In this document: positions 27,576 to 35,830 of the stretch, piece after piece
Layout of the letters: every line of letters begins with the position of its first letter
Numbering within the stretch: position 1 is the stretch's first letter
Assembly: GCA_937872315.1 (NCBI GenBank)
Contig: CALMST010000207.1
Span: 1-53,029, forward strand
DNA from: an uncultured Ignavibacteria bacterium
GTDB taxonomy: Bacteria; Bacteroidota; Ignavibacteria; Tepidaquicellales; Tepidaquicellaceae
Direction of reading: 5' to 3'
DNA: 53,029 nt
The notes under the pieces: model-generated
The model's database searches: none
The model's input: only the letters and a program-made list of their open reading frames with translations
Told to the model about the DNA's origin: nothing
Translations under genes and position numbers: made by a program

Positions 27576-28307
27576 ATGATAATAGATTCACATATACATA
27601 TCGGAAAGTGGAGCAGCATATTTTTTAATTATGAATCTACAGTTGAGGATGCCGTTAAAGTAATGAGATCTTCCGGTGTCGATGCTGCTGTATGTATGCC
27701 TACTGACCTGACCGGTAACAGATCATTAATGGATAGGACGATTGATGATAAAAATTTCAAATTTTATTTTAATGCCTGGATAAATCCGGAGGACAAAGAT
27801 CTTGATAAGTTCCTCGAAGATGATATTGAACGGATCTCACTTTTTAAAGTTCACCCGTCGATACAGAGAAAAAGGATAACTGATGAATCATATGATAAAT
27901 ATATGAAGATCGCCTCGGAGAACAAAAAGCCCGTTGTTGTGCATTGCGGCAGATGGCAGGAGATCGCAAGTTATAAATTTCCTCTTGAGCTTGTTGAAAA
28001 ATATCCTGATCTGACACTTATACTTGCCCATCTGGGAGGAGATCAGCCTTCACTCTATCTTGAGTGCGCTGAAACCATAAAAAATGTTAAATATAGAAAT
28101 GTGTATCTTGGGACCGAGTCAGTGAGAGAGTTTTATTTTGTCAATAAGGTCGTTAATAAAGTCGGAGCTGAAAAAATTATCTTTGGAAGCGATTACAATC
28201 TGGGTCTTCCCCTTACATACATTCCAATAGTTGATAGTCTTGATATCCCGGCTTCGGACAAAGATCTGATATTTTCAGGAAACATTCTGAGATTAATTAA
28301 TAATTAA
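27576..28307 (+). CDS. Amidohydrolase-family (PF04909-like) metal hydrolase
   Basis: A 243-residue TIM-barrel hydrolase. Metal-binding features in order are: IDSHIHIG (His-x-His after strand 1), Lys in LFKVHP, VVHCGR, LAHLGGD, and the terminal FGSDYN with the conserved Asp. Members of this amidohydrolase-2 branch decarboxylate or hydrolyse cyclic and aromatic substrates. Its placement between a sugar epimerase and a glycosyltransferase suggests a role in sugar modification, but this is inference. Its stop codon overlaps the convergent DUF952 gene by four bases. Confidence 0.88.
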   Translation: MIIDSHIHIGKWSSIFFNYESTVEDAVKVMRSSGVDAAVCMPTDLTGNRSLMDRTIDDKNFKFYFNAWINPEDKDLDKFLEDDIERISLFKVHPSIQRKRITDESYDKYMKIASENKKPVVVHCGRWQEIASYKFPLELVEKYPDLTLILAHLGGDQPSLYLECAETIKNVKYRNVYLGTESVREFYFVNKVVNKVGAEKIIFGSDYNLGLPLTYIPIVDSLDIPASDKDLIFSGNILRLINN

Positions 28308-28639
28308 ATATTTTCAGGTATTATAAATGATTCATTCCTGCTGCAGATAAGATCATTCACTTCAGTAACTGCATCAAGATTCAGCGGTCCGTAGATGTGA
28401 GGAAATTCAAATCCATGTTCATAAAGATCTTCTCTGATTATCTTACTTTCAACTTTAGATTCATCAATACTCAATAAGAGCAGATCCTTCTGCCCCCGGT
28501 AGAAACTGTTTGCGACTTCAATGATCATTTCTTTCGGCGAACAGTGGATGAATCCTTCAGTCTCCAGTGATACAGGTTCATAATATTTACAGCCTGATGC
28601 TTTAAGCCAGTTTGTTAAGTTTGTAATATGGTATATCAT
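28304..28639 (-). CDS. DUF952 family protein
   Basis: A 111-residue soluble protein matching DUF952: MIYHITN at the start, then EGFIHCSPKEMIIEVANSFY, LLLLSIDESKV, and FPHIYGPLNLDAV. Its biochemical role is not established. The Ile-His-Cys and Phe-Pro-His-Ile-Tyr-Gly motifs are its conserved core. It is the only minus-strand gene in the glycan region, and it ends tail-to-tail on the amidohydrolase gene with a 4-base overlap. It is probably a bystander. Confidence 0.9.
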   Translation of the reverse strand: MIYHITNLTNWLKASGCKYYEPVSLETEGFIHCSPKEMIIEVANSFYRGQKDLLLLSIDESKVESKIIREDLYEHGFEFPHIYGPLNLDAVTEVNDLICSRNESFIIPENI

Positions 28640-28790
28640 AAAGGTTATAATTTTTCGGATTAAGTTAATAAGAAAAATAAACAGATGAAAGAATCATTTC
28701 CCAAATTCATTTATTTAATGGATTGATCAAATTTTCTTTTATGTTTTATCTCTCAAAGTATTTAAATAATTTATACCTCAAATTATAAGA

Positions 28791-29855
28791 TTGTCTAAAA
28801 AAATTCTGCACATAGCACCACAGAACTTTGCCGGAATGCCGCTTGACTTTGTAAAGATGCACAGAGCTGCCGGCGACATATCCAATCTTGTTACCATTTA
28901 TAAAAACACACTTAACTTTGAAGAAGATATAACTCTTGGCTTTGAACTTCCACGGGGGAAGGGAGCTAAACTATGGCGGGATGCAAAGATAAGTAAATCC
29001 TCTAAACCTGAATTGAAATATATTAAACCAAAAAATATTCTGGAAAAGGTTTATTTTGATTTAAGGGATCTGAAAAACAAAAGTAAAATTGAATCTCTGA
29101 TAAAAGATAAAGATCTTTATAACTTTGATATTTACCATTTTGACGGAGGCATGGATTTTTTCAGAGATCTTGGATTTGCAAAAGAACTAAAGCGGAGAGG
29201 TAAGAAAATTGTTTGCTGCTATTTTGGAAGTGATCTGAGGACGAGAGGCATTTTCCGGGAGCTGGATGAAATGAGTGACCTTAACCTTACAGTTGAATTT
29301 GATCATCTTACAATGCATGATAATATAAATTATCTGTACTTTCCATTTGATGTGTTCGGATATGAGATAAAAAAAAAGAATAATAAAAAAATAAAAATTA
29401 TACATTCTCCGACCAACAGGCTTTTTAAGGGAACTGATAAGATAATTAAAGTTATAAGCGGGATAGAGTCAGAACGTCAGATAGAGTTTTTACTTCTTGA
29501 AAATATGGACAGAGATAAAGTTCTCGAAATTAAAAGCAGCTGTGATATCGCAATAGATCAGGTGGGGGGAGAACTTGGCGGTACGGGTTATGGAAAGAAT
29601 TCACTCGAAAGCCTGTCGATGGGAATACCTACCTTTACGGAATTTTCTGCTGACTATCTTCACTTCATAAAGGATAATCCTTTTATACATTCTACGATTG
29701 ATACTTTAAAAGAAAATATTATACAGCTTATCGATAATGAGATCCTTCGAAATGAAGTTTCTCTAAAAGGCAGACTCTGGGCAGAAAAATATCATTCATT
29801 CGGGGCGGTAAATGAGAAATTAACTGAATATTATAAATCAAGCTCTCTGATCTGA
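28791..29855 (+). CDS. GT-B fold glycosyltransferase (GT4-like)
   Basis: A 354-residue soluble protein with two Rossmann-like halves. The N-terminal half begins with KKILHIAPQNFAG, a donor/acceptor-domain start. The C-terminal half has IIHSPTNRLFKGTDKII and the acidic-loop region GGELGGTGYGKNSLESLSMGIPTF, which matches the E-x7-E-type nucleotide-sugar site of GT4-like enzymes. It would add a sugar to a lipid-linked glycan at the cytoplasmic face. The TTG start is used. The stop codon TGA overlaps the flippase ATG by one base, so the two are translationally coupled. Confidence 0.83.
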   Translation: MSKKILHIAPQNFAGMPLDFVKMHRAAGDISNLVTIYKNTLNFEEDITLGFELPRGKGAKLWRDAKISKSSKPELKYIKPKNILEKVYFDLRDLKNKSKIESLIKDKDLYNFDIYHFDGGMDFFRDLGFAKELKRRGKKIVCCYFGSDLRTRGIFRELDEMSDLNLTVEFDHLTMHDNINYLYFPFDVFGYEIKKKNNKKIKIIHSPTNRLFKGTDKIIKVISGIESERQIEFLLLENMDRDKVLEIKSSCDIAIDQVGGELGGTGYGKNSLESLSMGIPTFTEFSADYLHFIKDNPFIHSTIDTLKENIIQLIDNEILRNEVSLKGRLWAEKYHSFGAVNEKLTEYYKSSSLI

Positions 29856-31327
29856 TGAAACCCAAATCTTATGTATCGGAATTATTCAGACAGACCGTGA
29901 TTTACGGACTGGGCATAATGCTCAATAAATCAGTCGGATTTATTCTCATACCTTTATATACAAAATATTTCCCTCCCGAGCAGATCGGATTGTTTACACT
30001 TGTGCAGTCTTTGTCATTGTTTTTTGGAGTAGTGTATATGTTTGGAATGGAGACTTCATTCATGAAATTTTTTATTGACGGTAAGAATGAAAGTGAAAAG
30101 GCTGAAGTCTATTCTTCCACTCTCATTTTTTTATCGGTCGTTTCGGCAGTGCTGTCATCAATCATATATATTAACTCAGGTAGCATAGCAGAATTATTCA
30201 GATTTTCTCCGGAAGATGAAAGTATGTTTCTTGTTCAGATCCTGAGTTTAATGATGCTTATAGATACTCTATACAGATTCCCGCTTCTTCTTTTCAGAGC
30301 TAAGCTTGAATCCAAAACTTATGCTTTGATAAATCTTTTTACTTTTTTTATAAACATAATCAGCAATGTTGTCTTCATAGTCATTTTGAAATATGGAGTC
30401 GAATCAATTTTCTACAGTTATATACTTTCTTCAGGTATAACTCTGTTTGCCGGACTTGTTCTCACAAAAGAATATCTGACGGTCAAAATTTCCACGGCAA
30501 AGATCAAAGAAATGCTCGGATTCGGAAGCAAGTTTATTTTTATAGGTTTCTTTGTATTGTTTATCGATGTATCAGACAGATTTTTTCTTAAATATTATTT
30601 TGATGAGTTTACAGTCGGTGTATATTCGGCCAATTACAGACTTGCTTCTGTCATGAGTTTTCTCATAGCTTCATTCAAATTTTCCTGGACACCATACTTC
30701 CTCAATCTGAAAACAAATCCGGAGAACAAAAAAATTATTTCATCGATATTCACTAATTTTATTCTGGCAGGATTGTCATTGTTTTTACTTTTCTCCCTGT
30801 TTACGGAACTTCTTGTAAAGATATCTTTTTTCGGGATAGAATTTCTTAATATCAGTTACTGGGAAGGATTGAAGATCATTCCATTAATTCTGCTGGCTTA
30901 TTTTTTCTCAGGCGCATATTCAACGCTTAATGCAGCTCCGTTCTTTACTGACAATACCGGCGCAATATTCTTCATAACACTTTCCGGTGTGATCGTAAAT
31001 GTGCTTTTCAATTTCCTGTTAATCCCGCTTTTGAATATAACGGGAGCCGCGCTTGCAACGCTTTTTACATATCTGATAATGTTTGTTATAGTTTATTATT
31101 ATTCACAAAAAATCTACAGAGTGCATCATGATATCCGCAGGATAACGAAGATAGGTATTGTCACGGGTATATTTTTTATTGCGGGATATTACTTTGTAAA
31201 CGAACTTGATATTCTTGCAGTATGGAAAATTTTATTGAATGCAATTCTGATGGGTGTATATGTTTTTGTGCTTAAGCTGATGAAATTACTGGATATCAGC
31301 AGATTAAAAATGCTTTGGAAGAATTAA
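29855..31327 (+). CDS. Oligosaccharide flippase (Wzx/MATE-like)
   Basis: A 490-residue polytopic membrane protein with about 12-14 hydrophobic segments. It begins with SELFRQTVIYGLGIMLNKSVGFILIPLYTKYFPPEQIGLFTL, a pattern typical of polysaccharide biosynthesis proteins in the MOP exporter superfamily. It should move lipid-linked oligosaccharide across the inner membrane, supplying the GT39-like transferase or a polymerase. It overlaps the upstream glycosyltransferase gene by one base and is the last gene of the cluster. A polymerase and a ligase are not seen. Confidence 0.92.
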   Translation: MKPKSYVSELFRQTVIYGLGIMLNKSVGFILIPLYTKYFPPEQIGLFTLVQSLSLFFGVVYMFGMETSFMKFFIDGKNESEKAEVYSSTLIFLSVVSAVLSSIIYINSGSIAELFRFSPEDESMFLVQILSLMMLIDTLYRFPLLLFRAKLESKTYALINLFTFFINIISNVVFIVILKYGVESIFYSYILSSGITLFAGLVLTKEYLTVKISTAKIKEMLGFGSKFIFIGFFVLFIDVSDRFFLKYYFDEFTVGVYSANYRLASVMSFLIASFKFSWTPYFLNLKTNPENKKIISSIFTNFILAGLSLFLLFSLFTELLVKISFFGIEFLNISYWEGLKIIPLILLAYFFSGAYSTLNAAPFFTDNTGAIFFITLSGVIVNVLFNFLLIPLLNITGAALATLFTYLIMFVIVYYYSQKIYRVHHDIRRITKIGIVTGIFFIAGYYFVNELDILAVWKILLNAILMGVYVFVLKLMKLLDISRLKMLWKN

Positions 31328-31391
31328 TTCTGAAAAACATTTATTTCATTTTCCCATAAAATCTGCCCAAAGCCTAATAGCAAATTTTGTT

Positions 31392-32129
31392 TTAAAAAAC
31401 CAGCAGCTTGAACGCAGCAAACAATATAACAAACGCCAGTACGTTTTTAAGTATCCGGTAACTGGCAAATGAACTTCCCCAGACCGAACCTATAACTCCT
31501 CCCGTGAATGCTGCTGCTATCCACCACACAAAATCCTGACTGAAGTTAATGTTTTCAGATCCAAGTCCGATCAATCCCGAAACAGAATTAACAAAAATAA
31601 ACAAAGCCGAAACTGTTGCTGTCTGTTTTACATTACCCCAGCCAAACATCAATATGATCGGACTCAGAATTATACCACCTCCTATGCCTATCATTCCTGA
31701 AAATAAACCCAGCACACCACCTGTTATTAATCCTGGTAAAAGATTTAATTCTCTCTCCGGAGTTTCCGAATATCTGCTGAATATTCCAGAAATGCGGAGC
31801 GCTGCAATTATAAGAAACAATCCGAGTATCCTGTTGTACCAGACAGGCTCAAGCGTAATTCCTGCTCCGATGAATGCCATAGGAACAGATGCTATTGCAA
31901 AAGGATAAAATAATTTCCATTTGAAAAACCCGTTTCTGTAAAACAGATAAAATGAAATTGCCGATACAAGAATGTTAAGTATAAGAGCCGAGCTTCTCAT
32001 ATAGATCGTATTGACACCGAGCAAACTCATGAGTGCAAGATAGCCGCTAGCACCGCCGTGTCCGACCGATGAGTAAAGCATAGCGACAATCAGTATTAAA
32101 GGAAGGATCTTCCATAGCTCAAATTCCAC
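31392..32129 (-). CDS. TauE/SafE family membrane transporter
   Basis: A 245-residue protein with about eight hydrophobic segments arranged as two halves. The signature loops are SSVGHGGASGYLALMSLLG in the first half and GMIGIGGGIILSPIILM in the second, both typical of the TauE/SafE (sulfite exporter) family. Family members export sulfite, sulfoacetate or other small anions. The substrate here is not known and no sulfur-metabolism gene is adjacent. It stands alone between the convergent flippase gene and the divergent dinB gene. Confidence 0.92.
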   Translation of the reverse strand: MEFELWKILPLILIVAMLYSSVGHGGASGYLALMSLLGVNTIYMRSSALILNILVSAISFYLFYRNGFFKWKLFYPFAIASVPMAFIGAGITLEPVWYNRILGLFLIIAALRISGIFSRYSETPERELNLLPGLITGGVLGLFSGMIGIGGGIILSPIILMFGWGNVKQTATVSALFIFVNSVSGLIGLGSENINFSQDFVWWIAAAFTGGVIGSVWGSSFASYRILKNVLAFVILFAAFKLLVF

Positions 32130-32196
32130 TGTTTCGATCTTTGATTTGAATTCCGAAAAGATACTATAATTAATTTTGAAAAGCAGTTTCCTTCCA

Positions 32197-32231
32197 AACT
32201 TTTAACTTTTAACTTTCAACTTTTAATTTTA
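32197..32231. repeat. Heptad repeat (AACTTTT) upstream of dinB
   Basis: Four copies of AACTTTT (the third reads AACTTTC) at 32197-32224 are followed by a decayed unit AATTTTA. The array ends 22 bases before the dinB ATG. The unit is the same as in the tract at 4131. Confidence 0.85.
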
Positions 32232-32253
32232 TTTTACCATAAATTATTAGGGT

Positions 32254-33552
32254 ATGCAGTTAATCAGTTCATCATATTTCATTCCGCGCGAGGGGACGGA
32301 TTTTGACAGCCTCTACAAGCGTGTCCGCATAATGCCTCTGTATTCCTTTCCGCACATCAAGGATATGAATATTCACATTGTCTCTCACAAAAAACGGTTC
32401 TTTGTACATATAGACTTTGACGCTTTCTATGCACAGGTGGAGCAGCGGGATAACATCAAGCTCAGGGGAAAGCCTGTATCCGTCGGCGGCACTGAGGGCG
32501 GAAAGGGGATAGTGATGACTGCTTCCTACGAAGCGCGTGCAATGGGAGTTGATACCGGAATGTCTGTGCTGGAGGCGAAGAGGATCTGTCCCGATCTTAT
32601 CTCCGTTCCGTGCTACGGCCCGAAGTATGAAAGCATTATGCTGAATCTCCTGAGCGCGCTGAAGGATTATGTGCCCGATGACTGCATCGAACAGTACAGT
32701 ATTGACGAATGTTTTGCGGATCTCTCGGGAGTAGTGAAGAACTTCTATGAAGCGACGAAAGTCTCGAATGCGATAAAAAGGAAGATCCTCGAACTGGAAA
32801 ACCTCACTGCTTCCATGGGCATTTCATATAACAAGACCTTTGCAAAACTGGCAACCAAACTTCAAAAACCGAACGGACTTTCCGTAGTCACTCAGGAGAA
32901 TAAAGAGAAGATCTATTCAATGCCCGCCAACAAACTCTGGGGCATAGGCAGGAGAATTGAAGTCCGGCTCCATACTCTCGGCATAAAGACCATTGGTGAA
33001 CTCGCTGTCGCTAACGAGCGCATGCTGAAAAAAGAATTCGGCATCAACGGCGTGATCTTCCGCAAGCTTGCGCGCGGAGAAGACACTTCCGAAATTATCC
33101 GCAAGGAGAAAAAAGAAAAGTCACTCAATCATTATCATACAATGGCAAAGCCGATTTACAAAACCGAAGAAGTAAGGAAAGAGATCAGAAGGATAGGTGA
33201 GTATATTTGCCGGAAGCTCCGCTCCAAAGAACTCACAGCAGGGTGTATGCATCTTTCAATAAGGTTTGAGAATCTGACATACACATCGCATCTTGTGAAA
33301 CTCCCCGAGTTTACAAATGATGACAGGGAAATGTTCAATGCTGCGGCTGAGATATACAACCGAAAACTTCATAAGCCGCGTGAAGAAATGAAAGCCCGTC
33401 AGTTTGGAATGGGTGTATATGATCTTCACACTGACATGCGCGAACATAATCTGAATCTTTTCGAGAAGAAAGTTTTCCTGCCGTATTATGCTCTCGATAA
33501 AATAAAAACCAAATACGGAGAGGGGATAATCAGAGTGGGTCTGGAGTCATGA
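32254..33552 (+). CDS. dinB: DNA polymerase IV (Y family)
   Basis: A 432-residue translesion DNA polymerase. The catalytic acids are Asp54 in HIDFDAFYAQVE and Asp151-Glu152 in SIDECFADL. The steric-gate position is Tyr59. ASMGISYNKTFAKLATKLQKPNGLSVV and the HhH region LWGIGRRIEVRLHTLGI follow in family order. The N-terminus is about 48 residues longer than usual; Met39 (MNIHIVSHKKRF) would be a conventional start. The ORF, including the extension, has visibly higher GC and different codon choice from its neighbours (many GCG, CGC and CTC codons), suggesting a different origin. No SOS operator was recognised upstream. Confidence 0.95.
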   Translation: MQLISSSYFIPREGTDFDSLYKRVRIMPLYSFPHIKDMNIHIVSHKKRFFVHIDFDAFYAQVEQRDNIKLRGKPVSVGGTEGGKGIVMTASYEARAMGVDTGMSVLEAKRICPDLISVPCYGPKYESIMLNLLSALKDYVPDDCIEQYSIDECFADLSGVVKNFYEATKVSNAIKRKILELENLTASMGISYNKTFAKLATKLQKPNGLSVVTQENKEKIYSMPANKLWGIGRRIEVRLHTLGIKTIGELAVANERMLKKEFGINGVIFRKLARGEDTSEIIRKEKKEKSLNHYHTMAKPIYKTEEVRKEIRRIGEYICRKLRSKELTAGCMHLSIRFENLTYTSHLVKLPEFTNDDREMFNAAAEIYNRKLHKPREEMKARQFGMGVYDLHTDMREHNLNLFEKKVFLPYYALDKIKTKYGEGIIRVGLES

Positions 33553-33581
33553 GGTCTATAAGTAATCAGCGAAATCAGAGA

Positions 33582-33902
33582 TTAGTCGTGAATCTCTTCA
33601 ACTTTCACCTTTCTCAGAAATTCCGCCAGATCGTCATCATCATCCGCGCCGTAGGCATCAATGAGAATACCTTTAACTCCGTTGGAAGCTTTTACTCCGT
33701 AAAGAACTGATGAATCATCAGGACTTGAGTCACCTTCAAATCTGTAAACTCTTTCGATAGTAAGTTCTTCCGGCTGAAATGCTTCGTTGGTTTGTTTTGA
33801 GAGCATCCCGCCATCGATCATTTCAAAGTCATTCACGTATCCCTTTTCTCTAAGTTTAGGGATCATCTGTGAAAGTGTGGTCATGTAGTTTTTGTCTGAC
33901 AT
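33582..33902 (-). CDS. Small conserved protein (family often labelled phosphoribosylpyrophosphate synthetase)
   Basis: A 106-residue acidic soluble protein. Its pattern (an opening helix, LREKGYVNDF, then ERVYRFEGDSSPDDSSVLYGVKASNGVKGILIDAYGAD) matches a small family common in Bacteroidota. That family is frequently annotated as phosphoribosylpyrophosphate synthetase despite being about a third of the size of Prs. It has no visible pyrophosphate-binding loop, so that label is very likely wrong and the function is unknown. It lies convergent to dinB with a 29-base gap. Its leader has an irregular 7-8-base repetitive texture like other leaders here. Confidence 0.8.
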   Translation of the reverse strand: MSDKNYMTTLSQMIPKLREKGYVNDFEMIDGGMLSKQTNEAFQPEELTIERVYRFEGDSSPDDSSVLYGVKASNGVKGILIDAYGADDDDDLAEFLRKVKVEEIHD

Positions 33903-33976
33903 AGTAAGTAGGTTAATTATGTTTAATAATTAGTAAATTAGTTAACTGGTTCAATTGCATTGCTCAAATTCTTAGA

Positions 33977-34288
33977 TCAGTTGCGGAATAGCGGCAGAGA
34001 AAATTCAAATAATTCGCCTGTCATAATGCCGCATTTAATTGCCGGATCATTTTCCATTATCTCCCGAGCTTCTTCCATTGTATCAACTTCAAGTATAGCA
34101 ATACCGAAATCTCTATCTGTCATAGGTTCATGGACGGTTCTTCCGGCGAGAAACAGAATTTTCCGGGCAAGAAGATCTTTCAGATAACTGAAATGTATGC
34201 TGACGGTCTCAATATCTTTCTTCGTCCAGTCTTCGCTTCTGAACAATCTGGGGACAAGACTTAATTTGTAACAAAAGTGTTTTGCCAT
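33977..34288 (-). CDS. YciI-like protein
   Basis: A 103-residue protein of the YciI-like ferredoxin-fold family. The core shows HFSYLKDLLARKILFLAGRTVHEPMTDRDFGIAILEVDTMEEAREIMENDPAIKCGIM. The His and Asp of this segment are the proposed active-site residues of the fold. Members are small dimeric enzymes or binding proteins, mostly of unknown substrate. It is on the same strand as the small gene at 33582, with a 74-base gap. It is preceded upstream by a 12-bp inverted repeat at 34310-34344. Confidence 0.87.
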   Translation of the reverse strand: MAKHFCYKLSLVPRLFRSEDWTKKDIETVSIHFSYLKDLLARKILFLAGRTVHEPMTDRDFGIAILEVDTMEEAREIMENDPAIKCGIMTGELFEFSLPLFRN

Positions 34289-34309
34289 AACTTAAATATT
34301 CTTTTAGTT

Positions 34310-34344
34310 AATTTTTAAACATTAATAATTATTGTTTAAAAATT
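34310..34344. repeat. AT-only inverted repeat (12-bp arms)
   Basis: AATTTTTAAACA at 34310-34321 and its exact reverse complement at 34333-34344 enclose an 11-base AT spacer. It lies between the ndh stop and the yciI-like start (both minus strand). It could form a weak hairpin ending ndh transcripts, or be an operator for the downstream gene. There is no GC in the stem apart from one pair, so terminator activity would be poor. Confidence 0.75.
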
Positions 34345-34387
34345 GATTTACCACCGGGATACAAATTCATTAAGAAAACCGATTAAA

Positions 34388-35683
34388 TTATTTCCGGATA
34401 CTGTGAATAATGCTCTCCAAATCCTCTTGTGACGGAGTATCCTGAATCAGTCTTGCGCTTGCTCCAAATGTTAAATAACTCCACATCCACGTAATCAGGA
34501 TCGAGATCTTGTTTTTAAAACCGACCTGATAAAAAAGATGAAGTCCAAGCCACATCAGCCAGCCGATAAACCCTGTAAACTTGATTCCGAAAATATCAGC
34601 AACGGCATCTTTTCTTCCAATGGTAGCCATGCTTCCTTTGTCTTTATACTTAAAGGCTTTTAGCTCCTTTCCTCTGATCAGATCCATAATGGCAGAAGCA
34701 GCGTATCTTCCCTCCTGCATTGCAACTGCCGAGACTCCCGGCAATGTTTTGCCGTCCTCGTCCCTGAAATTTACTGAATCACCTATAGCAAACACTTCGG
34801 GATACTCATCAAACGAACAGTGTCTGTTTACAATCAATCTTTTCTGTCTGTCTTCAGGAAGTCCGAAAGTATTGTTAAGGTTTACAGCTTCTACGCCAGC
34901 CGCCCAGATAATTATATTAGCGGTAAGAGTCTTCTCACCTTCGGAAGTTTTCAAAAAGACTTTATTGTCTTCAATATTCATGACTCTTGAATTCAGCATT
35001 ACTTTTACGTTTCTCTTTTCAAGCCGTTTTTTTGCATATACGGACAGCTCCCGGTTAAAAGCCGGGATCAGATCTGCGCCGCCTTCAATAAGAATAATTT
35101 CCGATTTTCTGGTATCAATATTTCTGAAATCATCATTGATTATACTGTTAGAGAGCTCTGCTAACGAACCCGCAAGTTCAACTCCGGTCGGTCCGCCTCC
35201 TATAATAATATATTTCATAAGATCCTTTGCAGTGTCCGGATGATTTTCAGCTTCTTCAAAAGATTTCAGTATTTTATTTCTTATCATGAGCGCATCGAAA
35301 AGAGTTTTCAAACCAAGGGTGTATTTCATCCAGTCATTATGACCGAAGTAACCGGTCTTAGCACCGGCTGCAAGTATGAGATAATCATAAGAGATCCTTT
35401 TATCATCAAGAATTATCTGCTTATTCTCCTTGTCGATCCCTGTTACAGTATCCATCAGAACGGTGACATTCTTTTTTTTATGCATCAGCGATCTTATGGG
35501 AATTGCAATGTCGGCGGGACTCAAAACAGCGCTTGCCACCTGATAAAGGAGCGGCTGAAATAAATGATGATTGGATCTGTCAATCAATGTGATCCTGACG
35601 GATTTATCTTTAGCCAGTTTTTTAACTGCCTGCAATCCGCCAAATCCGGCGCCTATGATCACTACATGTTTTGGTTCGTTCAT
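34388..35683 (-). CDS. ndh: Type II NADH dehydrogenase
   Basis: A 431-residue single-subunit flavoenzyme that passes electrons from NADH to quinone without pumping protons. The FAD motif GAGFGG is at residues 11-16, within HVVIIGAGFGGLQAVKKL. The NADH-site motif is GGGPTGVELAGSLAEL in mid-protein. NHHLFQPLLYQVASAVLSPADIA and the FAD contact AIGDSVNF are typical of the family. The C-terminal part contains hydrophobic, amphipathic segments (FIGWLMWLGLHLFYQVGF) that would anchor it to the inner membrane. With nuo, the organism would have two NADH entry points. Confidence 0.92.
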   Translation of the reverse strand: MNEPKHVVIIGAGFGGLQAVKKLAKDKSVRITLIDRSNHHLFQPLLYQVASAVLSPADIAIPIRSLMHKKKNVTVLMDTVTGIDKENKQIILDDKRISYDYLILAAGAKTGYFGHNDWMKYTLGLKTLFDALMIRNKILKSFEEAENHPDTAKDLMKYIIIGGGPTGVELAGSLAELSNSIINDDFRNIDTRKSEIILIEGGADLIPAFNRELSVYAKKRLEKRNVKVMLNSRVMNIEDNKVFLKTSEGEKTLTANIIIWAAGVEAVNLNNTFGLPEDRQKRLIVNRHCSFDEYPEVFAIGDSVNFRDEDGKTLPGVSAVAMQEGRYAASAIMDLIRGKELKAFKYKDKGSMATIGRKDAVADIFGIKFTGFIGWLMWLGLHLFYQVGFKNKISILITWMWSYLTFGASARLIQDTPSQEDLESIIHSIRK

Positions 35684-35830
35684 TTTCTTTTTTTACAGAT
35701 ATAATTTATATAATATTTTTTAAAACTTAAATTTAAATACTCTCCGAATCCGGGGTAAAGAAAATTTGGATTTATAACTACACTTATTATTCATAATTTT
35801 GCGTAACAAAAAATTTAAACTTATGCTATC

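Noticed and set aside
34581-35243. 220-codon open frame on the plus strand
   Set aside because: It lies wholly antisense to ndh, whose FAD and NADH motifs are intact. Long antisense frames are expected opposite such a gene.
35794-35801. TAATTTTG as a promoter for the lipase-like gene
   Set aside because: The nearest TTTG is 25 bases upstream, longer than the usual 19-21, so the call is too weak to list as a feature.
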